Assembly (NCBI RefSeq): GCF_029931775.1
Contig: NW_026612050.1
Location: 620,001 to 684,000, forward strand
Source of the DNA: Euleptes europaea
Taxonomy: Eukaryota; Chordata; Lepidosauria; Squamata; Sphaerodactylidae
Reading direction: 5' to 3'
DNA: 64,000 nucleotides
In this document: positions 20,700 through 31,297 of the stretch, piece by piece
Position numbering within the stretch: the first letter of the stretch is position 1
Layout of the letters: each line of letters opens with the position of its first letter
Made by a program: the position numbers and the translations under genes
The notes under the pieces: model-generated
What the model saw: the letters and a program-made list of their open reading frames with translations, nothing else
The model's database searches: none
Told to the model about the DNA's origin: nothing

Positions 20700-23600
20700 A
20701 CCAGTTCCTTCTCTGAGGGAAGGGCATTTTGTAGCTTGGGTTTTCCCGCCCATTGCTTGGGGAAGCAGGACTAAACTTTTTTCAACTTCTTGCCTCCCTG
20801 GAGGGAAAGCCTGTAGCTTCCAGTTTCCCTCCTGCCTTATTGGGGAGAACACACTTGCAGCAGAGCTCTGCTGTGCTTTTTGCCTTTAGTTAGGGAGTCT
20901 TTTCTGTCCTTCATCCTTTCTATTTCCTTCCCTTCTTAAAAAAAAACAAAAACTTTTCTTGCCCTTGTTCCCTCGCCCTGTTCTTCTTCTTAGCTGTAAA
21001 TAATGACGGTTTCGCCTCATACAAAATGGCAACTGCTGCTACTGGAGATCACAGAAAGGACGACCTCCTCTCTGAGGGAGGCTTTGACCCTGCTCTTCGT
21101 CCCCAGGGGACACAGAAACACAATGATACCCCTGTCAGCCGCTCAGGCGGTCTCTCAGAGGGTAAGGAGCCGGTTGTTTCTGCTGCCATGAAGATCAAGG
21201 TGGGAAAAAAGGCAGGATCCCTCAAGCAGCATCGCCCCAGTGCGTCTAATGGAAAAGACATCAAAAAGCTGCCTAGCTCTGGAGACCCGGCAGCAGCCTC
21301 TGCTGACCTTCCCTCCACCCACAGGCAAGCGGAGGTGTCTGGCGTTGGCAGCCATCACCTTCTTCAGAAGACATCAGTCAGTAATGTACCCCTCCCCACT
21401 CTGGGTGCAGTCGTAGGAGGGAGGCCCATTTCTGCAAAGGAGAATGGAGGCGGCCATGATTGAAGCAGCCTTTGCCCAGAGACAAGCCAATCCAGTCCCT
21501 CCCTTTCACAATCCTATGTTTGAGCGCCCTATAGCTGGTTCAGGCTGCTCTCCCTCCCACTCATGTGAGTAGCGATAACTGCTGCAGCCAAGGGGCAGCT
21601 CCAAAACCATGGCCTACAAAAGCAGGCAGAAAATCTGTGTGCCCCAATTCTCAATCCCTTATGGAGGATTTGTCTTCCCTCAACTCTGATTTAGAACAAG
21701 ATGTCAGGGAAGAGGGTGAATGCACATCTAAGATGGAGGATCCTCCCTCTGAGGAGGAAAATCAGCCTAGACTGTTTTCTGCAGAGGACTACCAATCCCT
21801 CCTTTCTAAGGCCCTCGTAGCACTAGAGCTTTCCGAGGAGCCCAGATCAGCAGAGGAACCCAAGTCCAAGGTCTGGCCCAAAGGCGCCAAGGCATATTTC
21901 CCCAGAGTATCCTCACAGAATAAAAAAGTGCCTCTGCCAGAGTATTTTGAGAGGCTTATTAGGATTGAGTGGGATAAACCCACATCCAATAAGCAGTTTC
22001 CTTCAGCAACTAATAAGTTATATGAGATGTCTACAGCCACCAAGGAGCTTCTCAACCTCCCGGTTGTGGATGCTCCTGCGGTGTCCTTACAGTTAGCAGA
22101 TGGCCTGTCAGAGGACGGGGTGGGATCCATCTGTGATCAGCTGGATTGCAAGATGGAATTCTTATCCAGGAAGGTCCACGAGTCTTCGTCCCTGGCCATT
22201 CAGGCTACTACCACCACAGCCATCATAGCTAGAGCCTTCCATGCCTGGTCTAAGAAGCTCTCGCAGCTTCTTTCAGATGCTGACAGGAGAATTGTAGATG
22301 GCATAGAAAGGGTTATTAAAGTTTCAGCCTTTCTTGCCGATGCATCCTTAGATGCCTCCAATGTGGCTATCCGCAGCCCCTTCTGGTTAAGGGCATGGCA
22401 AATGGATGTTAAATCCAAGTCCATGCTCCTAGCGTACCCGCTTCAAGGGGGCAAATGTTTTGGTGATCGCCTAGATAAAATGCTAGCAGAAACCAAAGAC
22501 AAGAAACGCTCCATGCCAAAAACCTTCAGACAGGAGTCCAAAGGCGTTCCTCAGATCTTCTGATCCTCACACATCCTTCCCCGCTTTAGGCAGGACCAGA
22601 GGTGTTCCTCCTGGTCAAACAATCGCCAGTCCTTTCAGCACCCAGGGTGTTTCAATCATCCCTTCCAACAACAACAATTCAGAGGAGACAAAGAAGACAA
22701 GTTTTCCAAGTCCGGAGAACAGTGACGCCAGCCTTATGCCTGTGGGAGGGAGACTCCAGCTCTTCCTCTCACAGTGGCTAGGGTCCCAGCCGGATGCTTG
22801 GGTCCTCCAACTTGTGCAACAGGGATACCTCATAGAATTCAGCAGCACCCCACTGGATCGATTCATCACATCTCCAAGTTCCAGATTGACCTCAAAGGAC
22901 CTAAGAACCCTGGACATCATAGATCACCTGTTAAAGATAGGTGCAGTAGAGAAGGTTCCCAACAAAGAGCATTACTCGGGAGTGTATTCAATCTTATTCA
23001 CTGTCCCCAAGAAGAACGGGGACTGGAGGGCCATCTTAGATCTGAAGTTCATCAATAGATACATACCTCCCAAGCACTTCAGAATGGAGACCCTTCAGTC
23101 AGTCATGGAGGCTCTACAACACAGGTCTTACATGACGTTCATCGATCTTCAAGAAGCCTACCTTCATATTCCAATTCATCCCTTGCATCGACGGTTCCTG
23201 AGATTCCACTACATGGACCTTCATTTACAATTCCGGGCCTTACCCTTCGGTCTGGGCCCAGCGCCGAGGGTCTTCTCAAAGGTACTGGTCACCTTAATAG
23301 TGGAAATGAGGAGAGAAGGCATTCAGGTCCATCCATATTTAGGTCCATCAAAGCACACATCGATTGCCCACACTACAAGGGTGATCCAGATCCTAGAAGA
23401 TCACGAGTATTTTATAAACAGAGAAAAAAGTTAGCTGGTTCCTCTGCAAAAGATAGCCCACCTAGGGGTGATCTTAGACTCAACTTCGGATACCATCTTC
23501 CTTCCAGAAGAAAAGGCAGCAAAGATATCCTTATTGGCAAGAACCATCGCCAAGGCTCGACAGCCCTGCCTGCTGACCCTAGCCTCCTTGCAAGGACTGA

Positions 23601-26205
23601 TGATCTCTTGTATTCCTGCAGTCCCATGGGCACATTTCTGTACTTGACCCCTACAATGGCTCCTGCGCCCCCACCAACACCTCATCACCCAAAGAATCAA
23701 CAAAGCAATTCCATTGTCTCCTCAGGTAACAACAAACCAATTCCATTGTCTCCTCAGGTAAAGGAGAATCTGATCTGGTGGGATGACCTGTCGAATCTAC
23801 TGAAGGGCAAGCAATTTATACTTCCAGAAAAAAATCAAATATTCACAGACACCTCTCTGGATGGGTGGGGTGCCACTGCAGGTAAGGAAATGGTTCAGGG
23901 CATTTGGTCCATTGCAGAGAAGAGGCTGCACATCAACAATCTGGAACTGGGGGCGGTCCGCTTGAACCTCCTACACTTCCACACGATCTTACAACTCAAA
24001 CATGTTCTCACCAGGACAGACAACGTCTCAGCAAAGGCCCACCTCAACAAACAGGGTGGGTCCAAGTCATCCTCTCTTCATCAGGAAGCTAAGAAAATCT
24101 TCCTCTGGGCAGAGAGGAATCTGATACACATCAGGGCCGAGCATATCCCGGGAATCCAGCACACCCAGGCCGACTGGCTGAGCCATCGATCCATAGATGA
24201 GGGGGAATGGTCGTTATGCTCACAAGCCTTCCAGATGGTGTCAACCAAGTTCGGTCCTCTGGAAGTAGACCTCTTTGCCTCCGGGACTAATCCTCAACTC
24301 CCCAGGTTTTTCTCCCTGTTCCATCAACCTCGAGTGGAACAAGTCAACGCTCTCCGATCTTCCTGGCCTCAGGGAATCCTCTATGCCCCCCCATTCCCAT
24401 CCTCCCAAGGGTAATCAGAAAGTTTGAGCCAAGAGCACAACTATGATACTAATCGCTCCAGATTGGCCTTGTCGCCCGTGGTACGCCTCCCTGGTGGTAA
24501 TGTCCATCCAGAGACCCTTACGTCTTCCGGACCTACTGAACCTTCTACAACAGGGACCCATATCTCTTCCCGATCCTGGCTGGTTCAAACTTAACCGTTT
24601 GGACATTGAAAGGCTCAGGATAGCCCAACTCAGCCTGAGCGATGACATCATTTCCACCATTTTAGCAGCCAGTCATCCCTCTATAAAAAGAATATATGAC
24701 TACACTTGGAAAGCCTTCGTTAGATGGTATCGGAGAAAACTGAAGGACTCTCTTTCTATTCATCTACCATCCTTACTTGCCTTTTTGCAAGAGGGTTAAA
24801 TCAGAACCTCAGACCAAACACTCTTCGCAAGCAGGTCTCAGCCATTTCTACAGTCATACCTATCCTTGATGGCTTCCAGTTAGCAGCTCACCCTCAGGTT
24901 AGAGCATTTCTCAAAGGGGTTGCTCAATCCAGTCTGCCACCCATTCATAGTTTCCCAACCTGGCGCCTAAATGTTGTACTCCAGGCTCTCACCAAGGCTC
25001 CCTTTGATCTTCTGAGAGAGGTTCCGCTTAGGTTCCTTTCATTCAAGATGATTTTTCTAACTTCAATTGCCGCAGCCAGAAGAATCGCAGAACTGGGAAC
25101 ACTCTCCATCCGTAAAGAACTCTGTATTTTGCATAAAGAGAAGGTGGTTCTATGGCTCGACCCCTCCTTCTTCCCAACAGTTAATACAATTTTTCATAGA
25201 CTTCAGGAAATTCAGTTGCCATCCTTTTGCCCCAACCCATCCATGCCTAAGGAAAGGGAATGGCATACCCTAGATGTCCGCAGAGCCCTCAGGATCTACA
25301 TCAATCGGACTTCTCCATTCAGAGCCTCTGATGCCCTCTTCGTGTCCGTCTCCGCTCCTAACAAGGGGCACAAGATGTCCTGGCCATCTTTGAGTTGTGC
25401 AGTTAAGCAGTGCATAGTGGAAGCTTACCATGCTTCTAAGCTCCCAATGCCAGAGGCTATCACTACCCATTCCATCCGCAGCGCAGCCACGACTGCGGCC
25501 GCTAATAGACAAGCCTCTGTAGAAGAAATATATAGGGTGGTCACCTGGTCCACCATTTCCACCTTTGTGCACCACTACCGTATCGACACCTATGCCTCTG
25601 TCAAGGCTGCTTTTGACAGAAGAATCTTGCAGTACATCTTAGAGGATGACGAGGATTAAATCCCACCCAGGCAATAGCTCTTGGACATCCCAAGCTACAA
25701 GATGCTTTTCCCTCAGAGCTGGAATGTAGCCTTGTTTACTCACTGAGAGGGCTCTTTCCACTCTGAGGTTGAAGGGAATCTTGCCCACCCGAAAATGAAC
25801 GTCAGACTTTGTGGATGGCCTCTTCATAGCAAGGGATGATCCACTTCCTAGCTATCATCAGCCTTCATCTTACATTTAGAGGGTGTTGACACATTATCTG
25901 TTGCTTTCCCCTCTGTTTCAGTTACGTGTGTGAAGTTTTCTACAGTTGTCCATGTTTATACGTACCTGTTGTTATCTATGTTATACCTTGTTGAATGTTA
26001 TAGTGGCTACATCTGTCTCTATCAGCCTGCTTTTGGAAAACTAGAAGCTACAGGTTTTCCCTCCAGGGAGACAGGAAGTTGAAAAAAGTTTAGTCCTGCC
26101 TCCCCAAGCAATGGGCGGGAAAACCCAAGCTACAAGATGCCCTTCAACCTCAGAGTGGAAAGAGCCCTCTCGGTGAGTAAACAAGGCTACATTCCCAGCA
26201 GACCC
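20700..26205 (+). mobile_element. DIRS-like tyrosine-recombinase retroelement (fossil), near full length
   Basis: Inverted termini lie at 20711-20825 and 26037-26155 (shared core 'aagcaatgggcgggaaaacc' and its complement). An internal complementary region at 25688-25775 pairs with sequence of the outer ends, the DIRS signature. In order, the parts are: a gag-like region (21026-22563), a reverse transcriptase (22736-23434, with 'VPKKNGDWRAILDLKFIN' and 'LPFGLGPAPRVFSK'), RNase H (23608-24414, 'FTDTSLDGWGA' ... 'HIPGIQHTQADWLS') and a tyrosine recombinase (24443-25659, 'THSIRSAATTAAANRQ' near its end). The copy is broken, with roughly two to four interruptions. Its termini are still about 90% alike, so it is the youngest DIRS-type copy here. 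It occupies MLANA intron 2 in the sense direction. No target-site duplication was seen, as expected for DIRS. Confidence 0.9.
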
Positions 26206-26382
26206 CCAAGCTCATTTATCTGTCTGCCTGCCTGTCCTCAAAATGTAGTTCATGTATGTAGCAGATATGTGCATCATATAGCTCATATATGCATCATGCA
26301 TTATTCCACAAAATAAGCAATGTAATGCCTTTGAAGAAATATTCTGACCTATCTAGCAGTTCCAATAATTGACTTTTTGCCT

Positions 26383-26847
26383 GTGTGTGTTAAATGCTGT
26401 CAGATCCCTTCTGAGTCATGACGACCCTATGAATTAATCTCGTCCATTGTGGGAGTGAAAGCTGGACAATGAAGAAAGCTGACAGGAAGAAAGTAGATTC
26501 CTTTGAAATGTGGTGTTGGATGAGTGTTACAGATACTGTGGACCACCAAAACAAAAACAAAAAATAAGTGGGTTCTAGATCAAAATGACTAAACTGAGGC
26601 TATTGTACTTTGGTCACATTATGTGAAGACAAGAGTCACTAGAAAAGACAATCATGCTAGGAAAAGTTGAAGGCAGCAGGAAAAGAGGAAGACCCAACAT
26701 GAGATGGACTGACTCAATCAAGGAAGCCATGGCTCTCAGTTTGCAAGACCTGAGCAAGGCTGTTAACAATAGGACATTTTGGAGGACATTTATTAATAGG
26801 GTCTCCATGCATCCAAAGCGACTTGATGGCACTTTACACACACATAC
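26383..26847. mobile_element. BovB (RTE) LINE 3' ends arranged as an inverted pair
   Basis: The segment 26383-26446 is the reverse complement of the BovB 3' end ('gtgtgtgttaaatgctgtca', 'catgacgaccctatgaatt'). From about 26447 the forward 3' part follows ('tgaaagctggacaatgaaga'), with LGKVEGSRKRGRPNMRWTDS at about 26654-26713, ending 'gatggcactttacacacaca' at about 26847. Both 3' ends therefore point outward. The flanks 26364-26382 and 26848-26868 resemble each other ('attgact..' and '..ttgcct' in both), suggesting one integration with an imperfect target duplication. It lies in MLANA intron 2 just right of the DIRS element. Confidence 0.75.
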
Positions 26848-26869
26848 ATTATTGACTAACATTTGCCTT

Positions 26870-27415
26870 TTGCAAGGTGTATATTGTGTGTATACAGAGG
26901 TATGCAAATGACACAGGAGACACACACAAACCAGACAGAGGAGGCAAATCCTGCTGAGGTCAATGGGTTGTATTCACAAGGACACTTGCATAGAATTAAG
27001 TCTTTATGGTGAAAAGCCTCATAAGACTTGGGGTATTCATCAAAAGTGTCTTCCTGAAGAATTTTACCTGCATCGGCTAGACAGATACTATTGCTGAAAA
27101 CATTATTTTCACAGTTTATCATCGATAGCATTATAGACATCCTCTTCTGATGCAAACATAATCTCTTGGCTATTATTCTCACCAAAAACAGGGATCTATG
27201 CCAAAACATTTTTTTAAGGCAGGTTTGGTTGATATTGGTGACTCCAAAACCAAGCCCTTGCAAACTATCATTAACAGTTTTAGAAGGTTTATAGTTCAGT
27301 CCTAGACAGATTACATCCATCTAAGTTCATAGACTGTTAATAATCTTTTTGGTACATAGACAACAGGCAGACCATTCCTGGGGGGAGGGGGGTAGATCCA
27401 TGGAAGGGAAAAAAG
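26870..27415. other. MLANA intron 2, unassigned
   Basis: A 154-codon open frame on the minus strand (26856-27320) has no recognisable domain and lies inside an intron of a gene on the other strand. I regard it as chance. Otherwise nothing was recognised. Confidence 0.3.
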
Positions 27416-27419
27416 CATT

Positions 27420-27810
27420 ATTAGGAATAATAAAAATAATAAAAGGGGAAAATGCCCCATTGCAAACAGCGAGGCTGCACAACCGAAAAAGGTGGTGAGG
27501 CCACGCTGTAGCTCAAGGGGGGGGGCGGTCCTGGGGCAAAAGGGATTAGGAAGCTAGCTGTCAGCTCCGCCCCTTGGAACACACCCTGACGCCAATGCAG
27601 CCTCCTGCTTCTGGGATTTAGGTCCCACCACGGCAGCTGTGGTGGCGGAGGCCCATGCTGCTCCAGGTCGCCCAGGTACCAGCGTGTGTGCCAGGTGGTA
27701 CTAACAGTATAAGTGCCCATTATCCTGGGTTAAACAGGCACTTACGCCGGCGCAGGGTCACACCGGCTCCTGTGGAGCTACCCTCCCTCCGGATGCGCTG
27801 TCACTAAGAA
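27420..27810. repeat. GC-rich unclassified repeat-like block
   Basis: A sharply GC-rich block in an AT-rich intron begins with A/T-rich 'ggaataataaaaataataaa'. It contains 'gcacttacgccggcgcaggg', which resembles 'cacttatgctggtgctgggg' in the GC-rich block at 56840-57300. The two may belong to one old repeat family. There is no coding content. Confidence 0.4.
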
Positions 27811-28125
27811 CTGTTCTCCATTAGTTATTTTGATCTGTTTGCATTTCATTTGTATAGAATTCATAACAAAACACTACTTCTTGAACTGCTTATAGGTTAC
27901 TTTTTTTTAGCAAATTAGTTGTCTATATGCAGGACATATTCATGCACAGACTCACAATTGCTGCCTTCTGGCCATCACACTTTGTCAAATATCTTCATAT
28001 TTGACTTCAAGAGCTTGGAGACATCAACACCAGTTGAACAATCTAAAATAATTTATTCTAGGTCTTCATGGCGATAAAGTTGGCCAAGTGGTTATGCTTA
28101 TATTTAAGGATGTCTAAAACTTCCA

Positions 28126-28345
28126 TGCCCTGACCTGGATAGCCCAGGCTAGCCTGCTTTCATCAGATCTCAGAAGCTAAGCAGGGTCAGCTCTGGTTAG
28201 TACTTGGATGGGAGACCACCAAGGAATACCAGGGTTGCTATGCAGAGGAAGGCAATGGTAAATCACCTCTGTTAGTCTCTTTCCTTGAAAACCTTACTGG
28301 GTTGCCATAAGTTGGCTGTGACGTGATGGCACTTTACACACACAC
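28126..28345 (+). mobile_element. 5S-rRNA-derived SINE (5S-Sauria type)
   Basis: The head matches 5S rRNA including its internal promoter: 'cagatctcagaagctaagca' ... 'ttagtacttggatgggagac'. The tail 'gtgacgtgatggcactttac' with (AC)n is the BovB-type 3' end that lets BovB mobilise it. An 8-bp target duplication 'aacttcca' flanks it at 28118-28125 and 28346-28353. This SINE type is characteristic of squamates and is one of the best pointers to the host group. It sits in MLANA intron 2. Confidence 0.92.
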
Positions 28346-28963
28346 AACTTCCAAAGATACATTTGAAAATGATGCTACCAAAGATGGGATCTGCCTAGCC
28401 TCTACAGTGAATATTTATGAGGCATTTCTGTTGGATGGAGAGGCTTTCATCATGAAAACACAATGCTATGCAACACAATCCTATGTAGTGCTTACCTGCT
28501 CCATCCAGCCTGGATGACTGGCAAATATGCATAGAACTTCTACCTGTAACATACAGGTTGCAGCATGAAGTGAAATATTTTGCCCTAAAACTTTATATTG
28601 TTTGTGACTGTATTCAACAATTTCATCATTTCTCTTCGTGAAATCTTTGTGCAGTGGGCCAATTGTGCTGAGGAATGATCAGGAATGCATCTTTGTTCCT
28701 GGTTTACCATGTGTTTCCTTTACTGCCTACTATATTATAAAATCTGTCTTGAATTATGGAAGAATTTCACTAACTAAACATGCTGACTTGCATTTACTAC
28801 AAATCTGAGTATGCAACAACAGCTGTTGCTTCTATTTTTCTCTCTTCCAAAGTGGAATTTTATATAGGGCCCACTGAGATCCCGTCTTCACATACATGCC
28901 TTGAAACTGAAACAGGTGTTATTTGCCCTCCCATATGTATAATCTCATTTTTCTTTCGCACAG

Positions 28964-29060
28964 GGTTGCAGGCATTGGAATTCTCATTGTGGTTCTTGGT
29001 GCTTTACTGATTCTTGGCTGTTGGTATTACAAAAGACGCAGTGGTTATAAAAGCCTTCTG
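28964..29060 (+). CDS. MLANA: MLANA second coding exon, transmembrane segment
   Basis: The acceptor 'ttctttcgcacag' and donor 'agccttctg|gtaagg' bound 97 bases that read (E)VAGIGILIVVLGALLILG then CWYYKRRSGYKSLL. This is the single membrane-spanning helix of melan-A with its positively charged stop-transfer KRR. The human counterpart is EAAGIGILTVILGVLLLIGC, so the region containing the well-known human MART-1 peptide differs at A-to-V and T-to-I. The helix occupies about residues 26-45 of 114, with N-terminus luminal and C-terminus cytosolic. The first base completes the Glu codon split with the previous exon. The exon ends in phase 0. Confidence 0.97.
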
Positions 29061-29084
29061 GTAAGGATTGTGACTAGCTTCCTA

Positions 29085-29245
29085 CTGGTGGGGGTTGCGG
29101 TGTTCAGTTTCTGTCACATTTTTATCCTACCTATCCTCACAATCACTCTGTTAGGCTGAGAGTGACTGCCCCAAGCTTTCCCAATGACCCTCATGGCTAA
29201 ATAGGGAATTTGAACCCAGGTGTCTCCAGTCCTCCTCTCCCATTA
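29085..29245 (-). repeat. tRNA-SINE/MIR-like repeat, 3' part
   Basis: The phrases 'cctcacaatcactctgttag', 'gagagtgactgccccaagct' and 'gggaatttgaacccaggtgt' match the widespread amniote tRNA-derived SINE whose complete form is split around the DIRS-like element at 49975-55175. It begins only about 25 bp after an MLANA exon. Confidence 0.6.
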
Positions 29246-29869
29246 TAATTAGCTCTCTAGCACATACAAATGTAATACATAGATCTCCATGGTTCAGCTA
29301 GTGCTTAATTTCAAGAAAATGCTGAGACTCATGTCTGCCCAGAACCCCTGATGTATGAAGACACTCTGCAGTTATTTGATCATGAGAGAAATGCACTCTG
29401 TACTTGCTCAGGGGTACTTTAACCTATTCTTTAGTTTGATGTTTTAGAATTGAGCTTGGACATAGAGTACCAAGCCAGTCATGCAGTTAGACAACATACA
29501 GACTACTACATATGTGAGACACTCCCCCCCTCCAATAAGTGTTTTGCATGAATATAGAGAGGAGAAAACCATATACACAGCACAGTGTCAGATCAAGGAG
29601 AACCTTGATTGTAGATGCAACTTTAGAAAGCACATTTCTACCATGTGGGAATATTGTTAACACAGGATAGTGTGTTGAAGAGGAACTGAAAGTACTTTCT
29701 AGTCAATGTAGTTTTTACAGCAGCATTATAGACAATTGTAAGCATAGATTTAAGCCCTACCTGTGAAAACGCTCACATACTGCTCTGATTCCTTATTTCC
29801 ATAACCTCATTTTTCTTGCAATCAGGCATTTCTTTTCCCTCTCCTACCTTTTCTTTCACTTTACCAAAG

Positions 29870-29974
29870 AGCAAGAGTTTCAGAGGGGCCACCATGCAGA
29901 CCTCAGAAGGTAAAAGTGCTTTGCTGGGCTCCAGATACCCCTTACAAGAATACACCACCAACTTCAACCATGTG
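29870..29974 (+). CDS. MLANA: MLANA third coding exon, cytosolic linker
   Basis: The exon begins after 'actttaccaaag' and ends 'aaccatgtg|gtaaga', giving 35 codons: SKSFRGATMQTSEGKSALLG then SRYPLQEYTTNFNHV. Human has DKSLHVGTQCALTRRCPQEG...EPV at this position. The opening (S/D)KS and the length are kept, while most of the linker differs, as in other MLANA orthologues. The upstream exon ends GYKSLL and human reads GYRALM before DKSL, which supports this acceptor. Both ends are phase 0. Confidence 0.88.
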
Positions 29975-30435
29975 GTAAGATTAATATGTTTCATTAAAGC
30001 TAATAAAGACTTACATAGTAGCCTCAGAATGAATACCACTTCAGACAGTTTCAGTAAGCAACTAGAATTTGGTATACATGTTTGCTCATGTGTTTAAGAA
30101 AGCATTTTCTTCATTGGTTTGGAAGGAAAGAGGGCAAAGGGAAAGGCTGACAAAATAAAGCCCCCTTGTCTTGTAACTATAGCACTGGTGTTAGGAATTG
30201 ATTCATTGGGTGGATGTATGACCTGAACGTGCTGCATGTTCAGATATGAAAATCTCCTGTAGTTATAAGTGAATTGTAAAATGTTCATAGCATCTTGCTT
30301 TTCATTCAGCACTTTCTTCAAACCAGATCCAAGCCATTTTATGCGGTTTATGAACCACAACAAAATGTTGCTTAAGTTGTAAGAAGTGAAAACTATTCCT
30401 GTTTGAAGTTTGCAGATATGCAATTTGACAAAGCT

Positions 30436-30655
30436 ATCCTACCCAGACCTGGATGGTCCAGGATAGCTCAATCTTGTCAGATCTCATACACTAATCAGGG
30501 TTGGCCTGGATTAATACTCGGATGGGAGACCAACAAGGAAGTGTAGGATCACTACATGGAGGCAGGCAATAGCAAACCACCTGTGATTATCTCTTGCCTT
30601 GAAAACCCTACAAGCTTGCCATAAGTTGGTTGTGACTTGACTGCACTTTCCACCA
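30436..30655 (+). mobile_element. 5S-rRNA-derived SINE, older copy
   Basis: The same family as 28126-28345, but more diverged: 'cagatctcatacactaatca', 'aatactcggatgggagacca' and the BovB-like end 'gtgacttgactgcactttcc'. It lies in the last MLANA intron. No clear target duplication was seen. Confidence 0.85.
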
Positions 30656-31228
30656 TCCCCTTTTACTTTAGGGCAAATTCACATATTAAAAGTCCACAGG
30701 GCAGTCATGCACCTGGAATTCTGTGTTGGGAACTCAGATCCCAAGTGGGGACTGTGACACATGGAGAGAAGGGGCTTAAGCCTTCTAACCCCATTCCCAA
30801 ACTGAAATGGCCCCAGGAAGCCACTGTTTGCTCCAAAGGGGTAACTTACCATTTGGTTCCCCCCCTCTTTTGTTGTTGTTTTCCCAGTAACTTACCTGGG
30901 AATAAAAAACTTGTCTCTCTTCAGCTGTTTTTCTCTTAGTAGGGGTCTGAGATTGAAATAAACGCTGCTGGTGAACTGGGAAGCAAGGAAAGGGCACAGC
31001 ACCCTCCCTTTGCTGACACAAAGCCTTGAGGCAGGGACTGCTTTAAACTACTTTGAGGCACTTGAATTTACATACAGTATCATTAGTATTAGGTTGTTCT
31101 ACCCAAACATTAGTTTGTAATTAATGCTGAAGTTTATGAGCTGTAAGCATTAGTTTGATTGCAGAGTGAATGGCTATCTTTTGATTAATTAGTTTAATGT
31201 TTCCACCATCTAATTTTTGTTAACACAG

Positions 31229-31297
31229 GTGCCCGATGCTCCACCAGCTTATGAGAAGATCTCCGCCAGCCCTTTACCACCACCATATGCGCCATGA
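31229..31297 (+). CDS. MLANA: MLANA last coding exon, PPxY tail
   Basis: The acceptor 'tgttaacacag' opens a 22-codon exon VPDAPPAYEKISASPLPPPY-AP followed by TGA at 31295-31297. Human ends VPNAPPAYEKLSAEQSPPPYSP, so this is the best conserved part of the cytosolic tail. Two PPxY motifs (PPAY and PPPY) are present. Such motifs bind WW domains of NEDD4-type ubiquitin ligases, which fits known sorting of MLANA. Phase 0 at the start agrees with the preceding exon. Confidence 0.97.
   Translation: MPDAPPAYEKISASPLPPPYAP

Larger units (their letters stand above)
15800..31297 (+). other. MLANA: MLANA gene span (candidate exon 1 to stop codon)
   Basis: The locus consists of a candidate non-coding first exon (ending 15841) and coding exons at 17900-17994, 28964-29060, 29870-29974 and 31229-31297. 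Joined by their splice phases, the coding parts give 114 residues (human MLANA has 118). The second intron is the long one (17995-28963) and contains a 5.5-kb DIRS element, a BovB inverted insertion and a 5S-derived SINE. The gene converges tail to tail with KIAA2026, as in human. The right end of the 3' UTR was not determined. Confidence 0.9.

Noticed and set aside
20670-20852. Minus-strand open frame at the left end of the DIRS element
   Set aside because: It lies in the inverted terminus, which is not coding in this family.
26856-27320. 154-codon minus-strand open frame
   Set aside because: No known content, AT-rich, inside an intron of a gene on the other strand, and partly overlapping a retroposon tail.
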